Positions 8,072-16,468 are shown, counted from the first letter of the stretch. The stretch: DNA of 38,780 bases from Candidatus Schekmanbacteria bacterium RIFCSPLOWO2_02_FULL_38_14 (GCA_001790855.1 MGDH01000024.1:42165-80944), one strand, 5' to 3'. The notes: a model not told the origin generated them from the letters alone. Numbers and translations: made by a program.

Positions 8072-9138
8072 AATTTATATTGAAGAAAATAACAGTTTTT
8101 TTAATTGCCCTCTCAATTACCTTTTACACACACATACCGGCAAGGTGTGAGGATGGAAATGAGATTTTAAAAAAAGCCCTTGAAACAGAAGGAATGGTTG
8201 ATTTATCCGGCTTTTGCTATACAGCATCACTTATGAAACCTTATGAGTTTTCAAACAATGTAAAAGTCTTCTGGAAAAGACCGGGCAAGACCCGTATGGA
8301 ATATTTTTCAGGAAATATTCTGCAGATGATAGTTATAACAACAAAAGATAAATCCATAGAATTCTCACCCGCAGAAAACATAGTCTATATTAAAGAAATA
8401 TCTCCTCAGAAAAAAGAACTGGAAAAAACAAAGCAGAGCCTTCTCTTCTCAAATTATGAAGCTAAGATTGCGGGAAAAGAGACTGTTTCAGGAAGAGATG
8501 CAACTCTGGTAAAAGTCGACTCCAGATACCCTGACAGACCCTCCAAGAAACTCTGGATAGATGATAAAACCGGTACAATACTGAAGTCAGAACAGTACAG
8601 TAGCAGCGGAAACTTAATATTCCTCACATATTTTAAAAAGATAAACTTCAATTCGGTTATAAATGACAGCTTTTTCATGCCTCCTCAGGGAATGTCTGTA
8701 AGAACTGTTTCTGAACCAAAAAAGAAAAACTTTACTCCAGAAGACCTTTCAAAGCTTGTTGGATTTAAAGTAGTTATTCCTTACTCTATACCCGAAGGAT
8801 ATGTGCTTGAAGGCTGTTACGTATATCAGTGCGGTTGCGGAGTTGATATGGCACATATGAGGTTCTTTGATGGACTAAACAGTATTTCAATCTTCGAAGG
8901 AAAAAAAGACTGCCCTGTATGCAGTAAAGATAAAGGAATGGGATTTTTCCGGGGAAGGAGGGGAAGAATGGGTATGGGAAGAGGGCGCGGGATGGGATGT
9001 TCCCCCCGTGAGTGTGAACTTCTGGACAGAAGGCAGGAAAGGGTGATGGCTTTTACAGACAAGGAGATACGTTTTGTCATAATAGGGGACATACCTGAAT
9101 CTGATGCAAACAGAATTGCAGATGGACTGAAAAAATAG
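8068..9138 (+). CDS. RseB/MucB- and LolA-like secreted protein with a Cys- and Arg-Gly-rich tail
   Basis: 356 residues. There is a signal peptide at ~1-26 (KKITVFLIALSITFYTHIPA). Residues ~30-205 resemble the LolA-like domain of RseB/MucB (FWKRPGKTRMEYF, then a KLWIDDKTGTILKSEQY hairpin). The C-terminal part (~225-356) begins like an RseB C-domain (VVIPYSIPEGYVLEGC) but carries Cys at 250, 255, 257, 282, 285, 311 and 316 and a Gly/Arg/Met-rich stretch at 291-310 (GRRGRMGMGRGRGMG). I know no RseB with that insertion; it could bind metal or undergo thiol exchange. Its place after sigma and anti-sigma genes matches RseB, the periplasmic modulator of anti-sigma stability. Confidence 0.8.
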   Translation: MKFILKKITVFLIALSITFYTHIPARCEDGNEILKKALETEGMVDLSGFCYTASLMKPYEFSNNVKVFWKRPGKTRMEYFSGNILQMIVITTKDKSIEFSPAENIVYIKEISPQKKELEKTKQSLLFSNYEAKIAGKETVSGRDATLVKVDSRYPDRPSKKLWIDDKTGTILKSEQYSSSGNLIFLTYFKKINFNSVINDSFFMPPQGMSVRTVSEPKKKNFTPEDLSKLVGFKVVIPYSIPEGYVLEGCYVYQCGCGVDMAHMRFFDGLNSISIFEGKKDCPVCSKDKGMGFFRGRRGRMGMGRGRGMGCSPRECELLDRRQERVMAFTDKEIRFVIIGDIPESDANRIADGLKK

Positions 9139-9150
9139 TAAGATAAAAAG

Positions 9151-10095
9151 ATGCGTTACAAAACACTTAGTAAAAGCGACCTCAAAGTCTCAGTCATTGG
9201 CTTGGGAACATGGGTAATGGGTGGAGAAAACTGGGGCAAGGCTGATGATGCAAAATCCATTGCCACTATCCACAAAGCCATTGACTCAGGAATTAATCTC
9301 ATTGACACAGCCCCTGCTTATGGGAACGGCCATGCAGAAGAGATTGTTGGAAAAGCTATCAGGGGAAAACGCTCACAGCTAATCATTGCCACAAAATGCG
9401 GGATAGACAGGAGAAGCGGTTTTGCCTTCAATTTAAAACCTGAGTTTATCAGAATGGAAATTGAAAATTCCCTGAAACGCCTGAACATAGATGCGATTGA
9501 CCTCTACCAGTGCCACTGGCCTGACCCGTCAACCCCTGTTGAAGATTCAATGAATGAGCTTCTGAAAATGCAGTCTCAGGGAAAAATCCGCTACATAGGA
9601 GTTTCTAACTTTGATGTTCCGCTCCTTGAAAAAGCCATGGAAACAACCCCTCTTGTAAGCGTGCAGCCCCATTATTCCCTGCTTGAAAGAGACATCGAAA
9701 AGAACCTTTTACCATTTTGCAGAGAAAAAAATATTGGAGTTCTAACCTATGGCTCAATAGGAGGAGGAATACTTACAGGCAAATATAAAAAACCTCAGAG
9801 CTTTGGCGGGATGGACGCACGAAACTTTTTCTATGCCTTCTTTAAAGAACCTTACTGGAGTAAAACCCAGAATCTGATTTCAGAGATGAAAGAAATTGCT
9901 GAAAAACACAGGAAACCTCTTGCTCACATAGCAATAAACTGGGTAACACAGCAATCTGGAATTACAAGTGCCCTTGTTGGTGCCCGCACACCTGAACAGA
10001 TTGAAATCAATGCAGGTGCAGGAGAGTGGGAACTGTCTCAAGAAGAACTCCAGCAGATTCAGGATTCTCATAACCGTATCTTTGGCATTCAATAA
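9151..10095 (+). CDS. aldo/keto reductase
   Basis: 314 residues, standard for the NAD(P)-dependent aldo/keto reductase TIM-barrel family. Visible are LGTWVMGGENWG, GINLIDTAPAYGNGHAEEI (catalytic Asp and Tyr), ATKCG (Lys region), DLYQCHWPD (the His position), GVSNF and SVQPHYS. It has the YghZ/YdhF-like layout with C-terminal GARTPEQIEIN. It follows the RseB-like gene by 12 bases and probably shares the sigma-factor transcript, so it may be part of the stress response; the substrate is unknown. The ribosome site is weak. Confidence 0.93.
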   Translation: MRYKTLSKSDLKVSVIGLGTWVMGGENWGKADDAKSIATIHKAIDSGINLIDTAPAYGNGHAEEIVGKAIRGKRSQLIIATKCGIDRRSGFAFNLKPEFIRMEIENSLKRLNIDAIDLYQCHWPDPSTPVEDSMNELLKMQSQGKIRYIGVSNFDVPLLEKAMETTPLVSVQPHYSLLERDIEKNLLPFCREKNIGVLTYGSIGGGILTGKYKKPQSFGGMDARNFFYAFFKEPYWSKTQNLISEMKEIAEKHRKPLAHIAINWVTQQSGITSALVGARTPEQIEINAGAGEWELSQEELQQIQDSHNRIFGIQ

Positions 10096-10154
10096 TAATC
10101 CTAAATGGTAATAGCCATTTTGAACTTTGTTCCTTTGTTATTTGAACTTTTTTG

Positions 10155-10181
10155 GAACCTTCTTTCACCTGCCTCGTCTTA
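10155..10181 (+). promoter_or_regulatory. second ECF-type promoter, upstream of the Gly-rich gene
   Basis: GAACCT (10155-10160, in TGGAACCT) and TCTTA (10177-10181, in TCGTCTTAA) are 16 bases apart. The -10 region CGTCTTA is identical to that of the promoter at 6885-6912, and GGAAC is shared in the -35. It sits 37 bases before the start codon of the downstream gene, which has a near-perfect AAGGAGGTG ribosome site. Confidence 0.6.
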
Positions 10182-10217
10182 AATAATTGTTAGCTTTTTT
10201 TTAAGGAGGTGAATGGT

Positions 10218-10529
10218 ATGAAAAAGTCTGTAATAGTTTTACTGCTGATAATGGGGCTGATTGCATGGGGTGTGATAGATTATGCAATTGCGAAAGATGA
10301 AAAAGAAACTGCTCAGCCATCACAGGAACAGGCTCAACCCTATCCAGAAACTCCTCAGGGATATTTTGTTCCGGGTGGATGCTGTGGCGGATACTCTGGC
10401 GGCAGAGGTATGATGGGTTATGGCAGGGGCAGTGGCAGATATGCCCAGCCACAGGGAGGTACCGGATGGTTTTGCCCGGGTCCTTACTGGTTTAACCCCC
10501 AACCCCAGCAGGCTCCACAGTCAAAATAA
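10218..10529 (+). CDS. small secreted Gly/Gln/Pro-rich protein
   Basis: 103 residues from the ATG at 10218, set by AAGGAGGTG seven bases upstream; a GTG at 10209 inside that site is rejected. It has a signal peptide at ~1-25 (MKKSVIVLLLIMGLIAWGVI). The mature part has a Gln/Pro stretch (AQPSQEQAQPYPETPQGY), then GGCCGGYSGGRGMMGYGRGSG, and ends in Gln-Pro. One CC pair and one further Cys (WFCPG) could bind metal or form disulfides. No family is recognised. The Gly/Arg/Met composition echoes the tail of the RseB-like protein nearby, and the ECF-type promoter ties it to that regulon. Confidence 0.75.
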   Translation: MKKSVIVLLLIMGLIAWGVIDYAIAKDEKETAQPSQEQAQPYPETPQGYFVPGGCCGGYSGGRGMMGYGRGSGRYAQPQGGTGWFCPGPYWFNPQPQQAPQSK

Positions 10530-10554
10530 GCCTTTTAAAAAGTAACCGGAAACA

Positions 10555-10619
10555 AGTAGAGAGTAGCGGGCAAAAAAGTTTTTAATATCTCGCTACTCTT
10601 TACTTTAAAACCCTTTTTT
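10555..10619 (+). terminator. probable terminator after the Gly-rich gene
   Basis: AGTAGAGAGTAGCG (10555-10568) pairs with CGCTACTCTTTACT (10591-10604) with one mismatch across 14 bases. A T-run (CCCTTTTTT) begins a few bases later at about 10611. Confidence 0.5.
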
Positions 10620-10662
10620 CCCTCCATTACCTCCTATCCGCCATTTCTTTATCAAGAAAAGC

Positions 10663-10691
10663 TTTATTATAAATTTCAAAAATGGTATAAT
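10663..10691 (+). promoter_or_regulatory. extended -10 promoter for the lipoprotein gene
   Basis: TGGTATAAT (TATAAT at 10686-10691 with the TGN extension) lies 29 bases before the lipoprotein ATG. The -35 position 17 bases upstream is poor (TTTATT), as is common for extended -10 promoters. Confidence 0.5.
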
Positions 10692-10720
10692 GTTTACAAA
10701 TTTAGATTAGGAGAAAGAAA

Positions 10721-11197
10721 ATGGGTATAAAAAACAAAATAAGCATGTTAGCAATTCTATTTCTTTTTTCTGCAATGGGGCTTTCATCATGCCTGAATGG
10801 AGATATGTATGACAGAACTGAGCCCTCTTTTCCAATAGCCCTTGAATCTGGAAGCGTCGGACAATCAGGCGTTATGAAAACATTAAACATTCCTGACCTC
10901 AGAAAACCTGTTCCCGTTAAAGAGGAAACAAAAAGGCTTACCCTTGAAGGCGAAATAATATGCCTGCCTTGTGAACTTAAAAAAGAACTTCGGGCTAATT
11001 CACAGTGTGAAAAGTACGGCCATCAGAATGTGCTTAGAACCTATGAAGGAAATGTCTACAGCTTCATAGAAAACGACAAAACCTCTGATTTAATCAAAAA
11101 TGAAAAATATCAGAACAAAATTGTCAGGGTCATTGGAACGCTTTTTAAAGAGGCAAATATTATAGATGTTATCAGCTTTGATGTAATTGAAAAATAG
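10721..11197 (+). CDS. lipoprotein with a possible metal-binding OB-like domain
   Basis: 158 residues. The signal sequence ends in the lipobox LSSC with C24 as the acylated residue; there is no Asp at +2, so outer-membrane sorting is possible. The conserved-looking part is residues ~75-158: TLEGEIICLPCELKK, SQCEKYGHQN, VYSFIENDKTSDLI and KIVRVIGTLFKEANIIDV. The CLPC pair plus C..YGH could hold a metal, and the strand pattern resembles small OB-fold proteins. AGGAG precedes the ATG. Function unknown; the LigD-type gene follows after 18 bases. Confidence 0.75.
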   Translation: MGIKNKISMLAILFLFSAMGLSSCLNGDMYDRTEPSFPIALESGSVGQSGVMKTLNIPDLRKPVPVKEETKRLTLEGEIICLPCELKKELRANSQCEKYGHQNVLRTYEGNVYSFIENDKTSDLIKNEKYQNKIVRVIGTLFKEANIIDVISFDVIEK

Positions 11198-11215
11198 GGT
11201 TTGAGTTAAAAACTT

Positions 11216-11692
11216 ATGTCTCTTGAGGAATACAAAAAAAAACGGCGGTTCAGCAAAACCCCGGAACCGGAGGGAGAAGCAAAGAGAAATCCTTCTCAGA
11301 AATTGATTTATGCAATTCAAAAACATGATGCATTGCACCTTCATTATGACTTAAGACTTGAAATCGATGGAGTGCTCAGAAGCTGGGCTGTTCCAAAGGA
11401 ACCACCCAAGGAAGAAGGAACAAAAAGGCTTGCAGTGGAGACAGAAGAGCACCCGGTCGGATATGAGCAGTTTGAAGGCACAATCCCTGAAGGAGAATAT
11501 GGCGCCGGAACTGTTCAGATATGGGATAAGGGAAGTTATGAGTTAGAAGAGATTAAAGATGATAGAATCATCTTTAATATTAATGGAAAGAAACTCTACG
11601 GGGTTTATTGTCTCATAAAGCTCAAGCCAAAGGAAAGGGGTGATAAAAACTGGCTGTTTTTTAAAAAGAAAAATCATACAAAAATAAATTAA
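11216..11692 (+). CDS. stand-alone LigD-type 3'-phosphoesterase domain protein
   Basis: 158 residues. The core motif HDALHLHYDLRLE (H37, H41, H43, D45, R47) matches the DNA-end-processing phosphoesterase module of bacterial LigD, and SWAVPKEPP, LAVETEEHPVGYEQFEGTIP and GEYGAGTVQIWDKG follow as expected. In LigD this domain trims 3'-phosphates and ribonucleotides during non-homologous end joining. Here it is alone, with no ligase, polymerase or Ku in the window. Such single-domain versions are known in bacteria and archaea. The N-terminal 25 residues are basic and polar. Its ribosome site is weak. Confidence 0.9.
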   Translation: MSLEEYKKKRRFSKTPEPEGEAKRNPSQKLIYAIQKHDALHLHYDLRLEIDGVLRSWAVPKEPPKEEGTKRLAVETEEHPVGYEQFEGTIPEGEYGAGTVQIWDKGSYELEEIKDDRIIFNINGKKLYGVYCLIKLKPKERGDKNWLFFKKKNHTKIN

Positions 11693-11851
11693 AGACTTTC
11701 TCCGAAAGAAAGCTTAAAATGATAGTCTTGTTAACTTTTCCTTGAAATTCTACAAAAAATATTGTTTGAAATAAAAAAATAGATAAAAAAGATTTTATAT
11801 ATTTTTTGCCATTCTAATTTTTTATAACTTATCTATTTCTGGAGATTAAGA

Positions 11852-13306
11852 ATGCCTGATGTAATATTGGTTAATCCACTCGGTCTCAAGGTTGTAGGAG
11901 ATAAGACCATGCCAATGGGGTTACTCTGTGTCTCATCTTATGCATCTAAAGATTTCAATATTAAGATAATAGACCAAAGGTTTGAAAAAAAATGGAAACA
12001 ACTTCTTCTTGAGGGAATTAAGAGCAATCCTCTTTGTGTTGGAGTAACCTCTCTTACTGGAAAGCAGATTCTTTCAGCTCTTGAAATAGCAAGCACTGTA
12101 AAAAAACATTCATCAATTCCTGTTGTCTTGGGTGGAGTTCATCCAACCTTTTTGCCTGAGGAGACAATTAAAGATCCATTGGTAGATATACTAATAGAGG
12201 GTGAAGGAGATATTTCATTCCATGAACTTCTCAAAAAGCTTTCATCAAATGCCTCTATAGAAAATATTCCTGGGATATGGTACAAAGATTATGGAAAAAT
12301 AAAGAAAGGACCTCCACCAGTACCTGTTGACATAACAAGATTGCCCCCCATTCCATATGAGCTTATAGATATCAATAAATATATAGAAAATGGGAATTAT
12401 GGTAGGACACTCAGTGTTTTTACTTCAAGAGGATGTCCAAATCGGTGTACTTTCTGCTATAATGTAAAGTTCTTTGACTGTAAATGGAAGGGTTTCTCTG
12501 TAAAGAGATGTTTAGATGAAATAACAAATTTTATAAAGAGTTATAGAATAGAGCATATCCAATTTATGGATGATAATTTCTTTGCTGACATAGAGAGGGG
12601 CAAAGAGATAATCACAAAGATGTATGAAAAAAACCCAGGTATTACTTGGTCTGTGTTTGGTATTCATGTCAAAACCGTGCTTCAAATGGACCTAAACTTT
12701 TTAAAACTTTTGGAAGAGTATGGATGCAAGATTTTTAATATTGGTTCTGAATCCGGATCAGAGAAAATATTAAAATTATTGAATAAAGGATTTACCAAGG
12801 AGGACCTATTGGAATGTAATCGTCATATGTATAAAACTAATATAAAACCCTCTTATAGTTTTATAGTTGGATTCCCTGATGAAACAGATGCTGACATTAA
12901 AGATACCATAGATATTGTATTCCGTTTAAAAGAAGAAAATCCAAATGTGATATATGGTTCAATAAAACCTTTTGTCTCTTTTCCAGGAACCGCTTTATAT
13001 TCTTTATGTCTGAAAAAAGGCTTTACTCCACCTGATACCTTAAAAAAATGGGGAAATTATAGTTGGCATAACTATTTAAAAATTGATATCCCTTGGGCAG
13101 ATAGAAAAAAGAGACAATGGCTGTCTGATTTATATTTTACCTCGATAGTAATGAATCCTGACCATCTTTTTGTCAGATCTAAGGTTTTTAAATTTATAGT
13201 TAAGTTTATGAAACCGTCAATGGAAAAAAGAGTAAAGACATTAAAAGTTGGCACCTTTCCTCTGATTGCAAGAACACTATCCTTTATTCAAAACCACATT
13301 CTCTAA
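11852..13306 (+). CDS. B12-binding radical SAM protein
   Basis: 484 residues. The N-terminal ~1-140 is a cobalamin-binding-like Rossmann domain (ILVNPL, GVTSLTGKQ, VVLGGVHPTFLPEE, DILIEGEGD). The radical SAM core begins at ~187 with C195-P-N-R-C199-T-F-C202, followed by FMDDNFFAD and NIGSESGSEKILKLLNKG, typical of the BchE/MagE-like class. The C-terminal ~90 residues are family-specific. Enzymes of this class methylate or rearrange lipids, sugars or cofactors. A glycosyltransferase gene follows after 4 bases, so a role in making a surface glycolipid or modifying a lipid carrier is plausible, by context only. GGAG precedes the ATG. Confidence 0.93.
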   Translation: MPDVILVNPLGLKVVGDKTMPMGLLCVSSYASKDFNIKIIDQRFEKKWKQLLLEGIKSNPLCVGVTSLTGKQILSALEIASTVKKHSSIPVVLGGVHPTFLPEETIKDPLVDILIEGEGDISFHELLKKLSSNASIENIPGIWYKDYGKIKKGPPPVPVDITRLPPIPYELIDINKYIENGNYGRTLSVFTSRGCPNRCTFCYNVKFFDCKWKGFSVKRCLDEITNFIKSYRIEHIQFMDDNFFADIERGKEIITKMYEKNPGITWSVFGIHVKTVLQMDLNFLKLLEEYGCKIFNIGSESGSEKILKLLNKGFTKEDLLECNRHMYKTNIKPSYSFIVGFPDETDADIKDTIDIVFRLKEENPNVIYGSIKPFVSFPGTALYSLCLKKGFTPPDTLKKWGNYSWHNYLKIDIPWADRKKRQWLSDLYFTSIVMNPDHLFVRSKVFKFIVKFMKPSMEKRVKTLKVGTFPLIARTLSFIQNHIL

Positions 13307-13310
13307 GCTT

Positions 13311-14030
13311 ATGGCAAAACCTCTTATAATAGTACCGACATTTAACGAACGAAAGAATATTAGACAGCTTGTGGATGAAATAATGAGGTTATATAATGAT
13401 TTTCATATCGTTATTGTGGATGATGACTCTAAGGATGGGACTGCTGAAGTAATTGATGAGCTTTCTTCAAGATACAAAGGGAAGGTATATCTAATCCATA
13501 GAAAAGGGAAAAGAGGGTTTGGAAGCGCTTCTATTGCTGGAATGAAGTTTGGTTTAAAGAATGGCTATGATCTAATTCTCACTATGGACGCTGACTTATC
13601 ACATCAACCAATCTATCTTAAAGACTTCCTATCAGCAATTTCTGAAAATGATTTGGTTATTGGTTCAAGATATACAAGAGGAATAAGCATAGTAAACTGG
13701 TCTTTGAAAAGATTGATGTTAAGTCTTTGGGCAAATATGTATATCAAAGCTATCATACGGATAAAGATATCTGATTTTACATCTGGCTATAGATGCTGGA
13801 AAAGGGAGATATTAGAAAAAATAAATCTTGATAATATAATGTCAGAGGGTTATGCTTTTCTTGTTGAAATGGTATATAGAGCGTATAAGCTTGACGCTAG
13901 GATTAAGGAAATACCCATAATTTTTGTCGAAAGAGAAATAGGAAAATCTAAGATAAACAAAAAAGTCCTCCTTGAATCCGTCCTCATGCCATGGAAGCTG
14001 GTAATCAAAAATATATTAAAAAAATTATAG
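13311..14030 (+). CDS. GT2 glycosyltransferase, dolichol-phosphate mannose synthase-like
   Basis: 239 residues from the ATG at 13311 (MAKPLIIVPTFNERKNI), 4 bases after the radical SAM stop; the frame is open to 13266, but that would overlap the upstream gene. GT2 motifs are IVIVDDDSKDGTAEV, LTMDADLSHQP (DAD metal site), VIGSRYTRG and DFTSGYRCW. It lacks the C-terminal membrane helices of longer homologues, like the simple DPMS/ArnC-type catalytic domain. The expected reaction is transfer of a sugar from NDP-sugar to polyprenyl phosphate. A GT-C enzyme that could use such a lipid-linked sugar is encoded convergently next door, with a 6-base 3' overlap. Confidence 0.93.
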   Translation: MAKPLIIVPTFNERKNIRQLVDEIMRLYNDFHIVIVDDDSKDGTAEVIDELSSRYKGKVYLIHRKGKRGFGSASIAGMKFGLKNGYDLILTMDADLSHQPIYLKDFLSAISENDLVIGSRYTRGISIVNWSLKRLMLSLWANMYIKAIIRIKISDFTSGYRCWKREILEKINLDNIMSEGYAFLVEMVYRAYKLDARIKEIPIIFVEREIGKSKINKKVLLESVLMPWKLVIKNILKKL

Positions 14031-16328
14031 TGCCTCCCCTGATATGGAGCTCAGTTCCTCTTTAAACCCTTTTTCTACTAATGGTTTATATAAAGGGTCT
14101 AATTCCTTTAATATTGAATTTGCGTCACTTTCATTATCACCAAATCTAAAAGCTATCCGGGCGCCAACCCCTTCATAAAAATATTGAAGATACTTTTTAT
14201 TTAATGAATTGGAAAATTTAAATATTTCAGAGAAATGGAAGCCATATCTTTCAGCCATATACCTTCCAAGACCTCTGTAAGCTGAGATTCTCTCTTTGCT
14301 CTCAAGTTTATCAATCTCATCCCTTATTGAATTTGCTCTGTTGCGGTAGTAAAACCCGATTGCTGAGCCAGCGCCCTCATAAAAAGCGTCTCTGAAATTT
14401 GCCGGAACAAAAAACCATTTCATTGTTTTTTCAAAATCGTCGGTTTTATAATGTGAATAATATTTAAAAAGAAAAGCTCCGGCTTCATAGTATAGATAAA
14501 ACTGGTTTTTTTTATCTGTTTTTTCAATTGCAAGTTCAAATGAATCAAGGCTCATTTTTTTCAGATAATATTCTCCAAGGGAAATATAGAAAAATCTTCT
14601 GTATTTTTCATCAACTGCTGAAACAATTCTTGGAATATCAGTATCTTCACGGCAGTTTTCATTTATTACAATTGACATTCCAAGATAGGCATATGGTTTG
14701 TACTTTTCATCTATCTTCTCTATCCCTTTAATACATTTCTCATACTGGTTATACACAGAGTTAAATCCAACATTATATCCAATGCCCTGGTAATAGTAGC
14801 TTCTGTGTTTTGGGTTGACATCTTCTGCTAATTTATAGATATTTTTAAATTCTTTAAATTTTTTTACCCACACTAGTCCCCTTCCTCCTACGCTCCATCC
14901 TATCCCGTGATAATATAGATGTCTGAAAACAGGGTTAATCTTATCTCCAAGCTCAAAGTATTTCTTATAGTCAAGATCAAACTTTGTAACTGTTGTCCAA
15001 CCGAGCCTTTCATAAGAATATCCATCGAGGTTGCGATAGGTCGGTATCCTGTCATAAGAAGGAATTTTTGCGCTGCCAAAAAGACCTAAGAAAAGAAGTA
15101 TTATAAGAAGAAGTATTAATGGAATATTTTTTGATTCTTTGATGTCAAACTTAGAAAAAAACAAGGAAAAAATGATGAAGATGAACGGATAAAGAGGAAT
15201 AAAGTACCTGTATGTGAGATATCTGTCTTCCAGAGTAGAAAAGATTGATACATTGCTTAAGAAAAACATAACTGAGAAAATAACAGGAACAGCAAGAAAA
15301 AAAAGTTCTTTTGAAAAACTCTCTGGAATAAGACGGTATTTTCTTGAAGGTGGTAATGCCTTTATCAATTGTATGAACGAATGTCTCTCAATGTAGAGAA
15401 TAAAAAAAAATGCTGTCAGAAAAATAAAGTAATAAAAATAAGGAAGCACGGCAATTCCAAAAATTTTTGCCTGGTGAAAATCAAAAAGCGCCGGAAGGTC
15501 ATAGGTAAAATATTTTACTGCTTTTTCAAAAACCTGATTTTTAGCTTCAGGATATCCCCAGTATTTCTTGACTATGTTCATCCCTTTAAATGAATTGATC
15601 CAGTTATAATATAACCATGGAGAAAATCCTGCAAGGAACGAGACTGAGAAGATTAAAAAATATTTTTTCAAAAAGAACATTTTGTCAAAAAGATACCAGA
15701 AAAAAAGGCATGAAATAAGGCAGTATAAAGTAATGTATGCAAAATACAGGGAGAAGCCGCAGGATAATCCAAAGGCAATAAACAAAAGATAAGATTTTTT
15801 CTGGTTGCCAAGATAGTAGCTTTTTCCTGAAAAGAAAATTTCATAAAAAATCAAGATAGTGAACATTGAAAGAGAGATTGACTCAGCATGCGCTCCCCAA
15901 GCAATAAGGGTTGATTCTGTGTATGTGGAGGGCGAGAAGAGGAAAAATAAACCTGCAATAATGGCAGTTCTCCTGCTGAAGTAGAGGTTAAGGAGTATGA
16001 GGCAAAAAATGAGGCTCAGGGTGGAGAATAACAGAGCCACAAGTTTAAGAGAAAAGTAGGAATTGCCAAAAAGCTTGAAAAAAACTGCTGCTAAAACTCC
16101 GACAACTATTGTTCCTCCATTATGAGGAGTATACTGGTAGTCAAGGAGGGGCAGGTTTAAGCCTTGAAGAATTTCCATGGCAATAGTGCCATTGTAGAGT
16201 TCTTCATCATTCCACATGAAGATTCCCCTGTCCAGCACCCATAGTCTTGAAATGATAAAAAAAAGGACAATAAGAAGAAAGATACCTTTATCTTTAAAAA
16301 AAGATACTCTGGTATTGGTTTGAGGCAT
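14025..16328 (-). CDS. GT-C membrane glycosyltransferase fused to about nine ~35-residue repeats
   Basis: 767 residues. Residues ~12-420 form a polytopic GT39/PMT-like core: about ten to twelve hydrophobic helices, with the acidic MWNDEELYNG motif in the first outer loop (D41/E42), the usual metal/substrate site of GT-C enzymes. From ~430 the protein is soluble and built of repeats whose motif [YF]-x-x-G-[IVLA]-G recurs near residues 440, 475, 515, 549, 583, 615, 651, 686 and 720, a period of 32-40. Each is preceded by a [VIL]-[DN]-x-x-Y/F-[KR] segment (such as DKINPVFRH, EDVNPKHRS, EKIDEKYKP). The pattern suggests a TPR-like superhelix, but it is not a TPR or Sel1 consensus I know. The start follows MPQTNTR; the ribosome site is weak. 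Confidence 0.85.
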   Translation of the reverse strand: MPQTNTRVSFFKDKGIFLLIVLFFIISRLWVLDRGIFMWNDEELYNGTIAMEILQGLNLPLLDYQYTPHNGGTIVVGVLAAVFFKLFGNSYFSLKLVALLFSTLSLIFCLILLNLYFSRRTAIIAGLFFLFSPSTYTESTLIAWGAHAESISLSMFTILIFYEIFFSGKSYYLGNQKKSYLLFIAFGLSCGFSLYFAYITLYCLISCLFFWYLFDKMFFLKKYFLIFSVSFLAGFSPWLYYNWINSFKGMNIVKKYWGYPEAKNQVFEKAVKYFTYDLPALFDFHQAKIFGIAVLPYFYYFIFLTAFFFILYIERHSFIQLIKALPPSRKYRLIPESFSKELFFLAVPVIFSVMFFLSNVSIFSTLEDRYLTYRYFIPLYPFIFIIFSLFFSKFDIKESKNIPLILLLIILLFLGLFGSAKIPSYDRIPTYRNLDGYSYERLGWTTVTKFDLDYKKYFELGDKINPVFRHLYYHGIGWSVGGRGLVWVKKFKEFKNIYKLAEDVNPKHRSYYYQGIGYNVGFNSVYNQYEKCIKGIEKIDEKYKPYAYLGMSIVINENCREDTDIPRIVSAVDEKYRRFFYISLGEYYLKKMSLDSFELAIEKTDKKNQFYLYYEAGAFLFKYYSHYKTDDFEKTMKWFFVPANFRDAFYEGAGSAIGFYYRNRANSIRDEIDKLESKERISAYRGLGRYMAERYGFHFSEIFKFSNSLNKKYLQYFYEGVGARIAFRFGDNESDANSILKELDPLYKPLVEKGFKEELSSISGEAL

Positions 16329-16358
16329 ATTTTCTTAAAAAATAAAGAGGTTGGTTTA

Positions 16359-16454
16359 GTTTCAGGTTTCAAGTTTAAAGTTTTGGAACTAAAACTAATG
16401 AATATAGAAACATTTCAATTTTTAACATTAAACCTTAAACTAGAAACCTGAAAC
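16359..16454. repeat. 25-bp inverted repeat between the AOR and GT-C genes
   Basis: The arms 16359-16383 and 16430-16454 are complementary at 23 of 25 bases (beginning GTTTCAGGTTTC and ending GAAACCTGAAAC), with a 46-base loop. On the plus strand a run of seven T follows, but no plus-strand gene ends here. On the minus strand it lies just past the AOR stop, and could act as a weak terminator or be a dispersed palindrome. Confidence 0.65.
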
Positions 16455-16468
16455 TTTTTTTGCACCCT

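Noticed and set aside
8826-9092. Antisense frame over the RG-rich tail of the RseB-like protein
   Set aside because: Pro/Ile-rich composition is the mirror of the Gly/Arg codons; no start signals.
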